Source: Cryptobacterium sp. CAG:338 (GTDB lineage: Bacteria; Actinomycetota; Coriobacteriia; Coriobacteriales; Eggerthellaceae). From it: a stretch of DNA of 16,109 nt. This document shows, piece by piece, positions 13,687 through 16,109 of this stretch (the stretch's first letter is position 1; every line of letters begins with the position of its first letter). The stretch spans positions 1 to 16,109 of the forward strand of contig FR896029.1 in NCBI GenBank assembly GCA_000435475.1, written 5' to 3'. A program made the translations under genes and the position numbers. The notes beneath the pieces are model-generated. The model did no database searches. It was not told the DNA's origin and saw nothing but the letters and a program-made list of their open reading frames with translations.

Positions 13687-15204
13687 ATGGCTTCAACAAC
13701 TAATTCAGATTGCTATGCCGCTGTTGACATTGGTGCCTCATCAGGACGTGTCGTGATTGGCACCGTCAACGAAGGCCATATTGAACTCACTGAAATTCAC
13801 CGCTTCGACAATATTCAAAAGCGTATCAATGGTCATGATTGCTGGGATATCGATATGTTATTCCGCGAAACTGTAGCAGGCCTAGCAAAATGCAAAGAAG
13901 CGAGCTTTACCCCGAAAACCATCGGCATTGATACCTGGGGCGTTGATTTTGTTTTACTCGACGAACAGGACGCCCTTATTGGAGAAGCAGTAGCCTACCG
14001 CGATGAACGCACCAATGGTATGTATTCAATCGCAGATCGTATTATGGCACCTGATGCCATATATCGCCGAACGGGTATTCAACGCCAACCTTTCAATACC
14101 ATCTATCAGCTTCTTGCCCTTAAGCTTGAACATCCCGAACAGCTTGAACAAGCAAAAAGCTTCTTGATGATTCCCGATTATTTGGCTTTCCTTCTTACGG
14201 GAACCAAAGTTAACGAATATACCAACGCAACTACCACCTGCCTTTTGAATGCTCGAACCCAACAATGGGATCAGACCATTCTTGATGCATTTGGTATTCC
14301 TTCCGAGATGTTTTGCGATGTGGTAATGCCAGGCACCGATCTAGGTCCCGTTTTGCCTCAGATCGAACAAGCACTTGGCTATTCTCCTCGTATAATCGCA
14401 CCCGCCACTCACGATACGGGCAGCGCTTATTTAGCTGTCCCTGCACGTGATGACGATGCGGTTTTCCTTTCGTCAGGCACTTGGAGCTTGCTCGGCGTAG
14501 AGAACGAGGGGCCTATCACTTCCGATGCATCCCGTTTTCAGAATTTCACCAACGAAGGTGGCTACGATCTGCGTTTTCGCTTTCTGAAAAACATTATGGG
14601 TTTGTGGATGATTCAGTCTATTCGTCGTGAACTCAACGGAGTTTCCTATGTAGCAGGCAAAGAAGAACATTCTTCTTCAGAAGAACCATCCGCCCAAGAA
14701 GCTAAACTTCCCGCATTTAAAGGCGCAACCCATGAGATGGGCTTTGGCGATCTCATCGAAGAAGCAAAAGCAGCGCAGCATTTTGAGGCGCGCGTCAACG
14801 TTAATGACGATCGCTTTTTGGCGCCTGATTCGATGATTGATGAAATTCGCCTAGCCTGTTTTGAAACGGGACAGGATATACCTACCACAATCGGCGAACT
14901 GATGCGCTGCATGTACTTAAGCTTATCTACCTGTTATGCCGAATCTATTGAAGAAATGGCTTCGCTTACAGGACGGACCTATACCTCCATCAATATTGTT
15001 GGCGGAGGATGCCAGGATTCTTATCTAAACGAGCTAACTACCAAAGCATGCGGCATTCCCGTATTCGCTGGTCCCGTGGAGGGCACGAGTCTGGGCAACT
15101 TGATCGTCCAGATGATCGCCGACGACCAGATCGAAGACTTACAGGCAGCACGCGATATGATCCGCGTATCCTTCGATATCGACATGGTTAGCCCGCAGGA
15201 GTAG
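13687..15204 (+). CDS. rhaB: Rhamnulokinase-type sugar kinase (FGGY family)
   Basis: The 505-residue protein matches RhaB along its length: DIGASSGR (14-21, phosphate loop), GIDTWGVDFVLLD (80-92), YRDERT (104-109), HDTGSAYLAVP (242-252, with probable catalytic base D243), FLSSGTWSLLGVE (260-272), NEGGYDLRFRFLKNIMGLW (289-307), GGGCQDSYLNEL (439-450) and AGPVEGTSLGN (461-471). RhaB phosphorylates L-rhamnulose at O1 with ATP in the cytoplasm; related kinases take L-fuculose or other ketoses. A Ser/Glu-rich insert (about 320-345) is not found in E. coli RhaB as I recall it. The ATG follows the pyk stop codon directly, and AAGGAGG inside the end of pyk is its ribosome binding site. The downstream isomerase-family gene fits a sugar-catabolism operon. 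The last 150 bp are richer in G+C than the rest. Confidence 0.88.
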   Translation: MASTTNSDCYAAVDIGASSGRVVIGTVNEGHIELTEIHRFDNIQKRINGHDCWDIDMLFRETVAGLAKCKEASFTPKTIGIDTWGVDFVLLDEQDALIGEAVAYRDERTNGMYSIADRIMAPDAIYRRTGIQRQPFNTIYQLLALKLEHPEQLEQAKSFLMIPDYLAFLLTGTKVNEYTNATTTCLLNARTQQWDQTILDAFGIPSEMFCDVVMPGTDLGPVLPQIEQALGYSPRIIAPATHDTGSAYLAVPARDDDAVFLSSGTWSLLGVENEGPITSDASRFQNFTNEGGYDLRFRFLKNIMGLWMIQSIRRELNGVSYVAGKEEHSSSEEPSAQEAKLPAFKGATHEMGFGDLIEEAKAAQHFEARVNVNDDRFLAPDSMIDEIRLACFETGQDIPTTIGELMRCMYLSLSTCYAESIEEMASLTGRTYTSINIVGGGCQDSYLNELTTKACGIPVFAGPVEGTSLGNLIVQMIADDQIEDLQAARDMIRVSFDIDMVSPQE

Positions 15205-15282
15205 ATGAATATATCGCACGCAACATCAACCGCGTATGTAGTAGATAGAATACAGCAGAAAACAGACAACAGGAGGTTGCCT

Positions 15283-16109
15283 ATGCTAGTAGAGACAAAA
15301 GCAAAAGTCGGCGTGTTCTCCATCGCGCTGCAAGCGTACCTGCCCCAGTTCCCGGAGCTGGTACCCGAATTTGAAGAGCAGTATGCCGCATTCAAGAAGA
15401 CGTTGCCTGAAACCGTCAAGCTCATCGATGGCGGCCTGGTCACCACGAAGGAACAGGCACAAGCTGCAGGCGATGTGTTCCGTGCAGCAGATGTGGACCT
15501 GGTCATCTTGCAGCTACTCACCTACTGCACCAGCTACAACATGCTGCCTGCCGTGCGAGATTTGGACGTACCGATCGTGGTGGTAAACCTGCAGAAGCTG
15601 CGCTGCCTTGACTTTGACACAGCGGGCACTGCTGAGTGGCTAGGCACTGGCTATGCAGGCGGAGCCGTAGGCGAAATGATTGCCGACCTCAACCGCGCCG
15701 GCAAGCGCCATGCCGTAATCACGGGCGTCGTCGAAGGTGGCGACTCTGAGGCTGCTGCCGAGATTGAAGACTGGTGTCGTGCCGCACAAGTACGCCGCCG
15801 CTTCCGCGATACCAATATCGCTCAGATTGGCAGGCCGTATCCTGGCATGATGGACCTCTACATCGACGAGACCAACCTCTATAACCGTATGGGCGTATAC
15901 ACGAAGCAATTCGACTGGGAGCGCATGTGGGTTATTGCTGATGACGTAAACGATGAAGAGGCGATTACTGCAAAGATCGCCGACATCCACAACACCTTCG
16001 AGATCAAAGGCGACTACGAAGAAGAAAGCATCCGCGAGATGGCCCGCTATGTGTTGGCCTTCGAACAGTGGGTACGCGACGAACAGCTGGGCTTGGTTGC
16101 CAGCCATTA
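15283..16109 (+). CDS. L-arabinose isomerase-family protein, N-terminal 275 residues (gene runs off right edge)
   Basis: The ATG at 15283 follows a strong AGGAGG by six bases, and the frame is open to the window edge. The visible part begins MLVETKAKVGVFSIALQAYL. It has the alternating strand-helix layout of the L-fucose/L-arabinose isomerase fold, including VDLVILQLLTYCTSYNMLPA, a stretch matching AraA where E. coli has an aromatic- and His-rich loop, and DVPIVVVNLQ. The metal-binding Glu/His residues of AraA lie in the missing part, so activity cannot be judged. Such enzymes interconvert aldoses and ketoses. Lying 78 bp after a rhamnulokinase-type gene on the same strand, it probably supplies the ketose that the kinase phosphorylates. 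G+C content and third-position G/C use are clearly higher than in pyk. Confidence 0.8.
   Translation, partial: MLVETKAKVGVFSIALQAYLPQFPELVPEFEEQYAAFKKTLPETVKLIDGGLVTTKEQAQAAGDVFRAADVDLVILQLLTYCTSYNMLPAVRDLDVPIVVVNLQKLRCLDFDTAGTAEWLGTGYAGGAVGEMIADLNRAGKRHAVITGVVEGGDSEAAAEIEDWCRAAQVRRRFRDTNIAQIGRPYPGMMDLYIDETNLYNRMGVYTKQFDWERMWVIADDVNDEEAITAKIADIHNTFEIKGDYEEESIREMARYVLAFEQWVRDEQLGLVASH

Overview
The window reads as ordinary bacterial chromosome with short intergenic gaps and single-copy metabolic genes on both strands; there is no phage, insertion sequence or CRISPR array. Most of it has a moderate G+C content (40-48% in the stretches I counted), rising to about 60% in the last kilobase. A desulforedoxin-type cysteine-rich protein suggests an anaerobe. 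The mix of genes, including a membrane-anchored NodB deacetylase with a long disordered N-terminus and a CsoR copper sensor, would fit a low-GC member of the Coriobacteriia (Actinomycetota). That placement is an impression, not something the sequence proves.

Left part (1-4900), all on the minus strand but probably separate transcription units: an MFS transporter running off the left edge, a LysR-type regulator upstream of it with a 27-bp perfect palindrome between the two, a Gfo/Idh-family NAD(P)-dependent oxidoreductase with its own terminator, and a crotonase-fold protein that lacks both standard catalytic glutamates. The crotonase gene has its own terminator and a promoter whose -10 overlaps a 15-bp palindrome.

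Middle (4900-9730): a gap carrying a degenerate 16-bp periodic repeat, then a plus-strand gene for a ten-cysteine protein with a desulforedoxin-like CxxC...CC site and a second cysteine cluster. A bidirectional terminator separates it from a copper-export operon read leftwards: csoR then copA, under a promoter whose spacer is filled by a textbook CsoR operator. CopA is unusual. It has a hexapeptide-repeat insert just after the phosphorylation loop, a repeat-rich linker after the last membrane helix, and a C-terminal copper-chaperone domain preceded by its own ribosome binding site and ATG, so a separate CopZ-like product may be made from within copA.

Right part (10000-16109), plus strand: a membrane-anchored NodB polysaccharide deacetylase with an N-terminal 12-residue tandem repeat, then a likely operon of pyruvate kinase, a rhamnulokinase-type sugar kinase (its ATG directly follows the pyk stop) and an arabinose-isomerase-family protein cut by the right edge. 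The last two would isomerise and phosphorylate a deoxy-sugar or pentose, with pyruvate kinase handling the lower-glycolysis flux. In-frame tandem duplications recur in three unrelated proteins (MFS, CopA, deacetylase), which suggests a slippage-prone genome.
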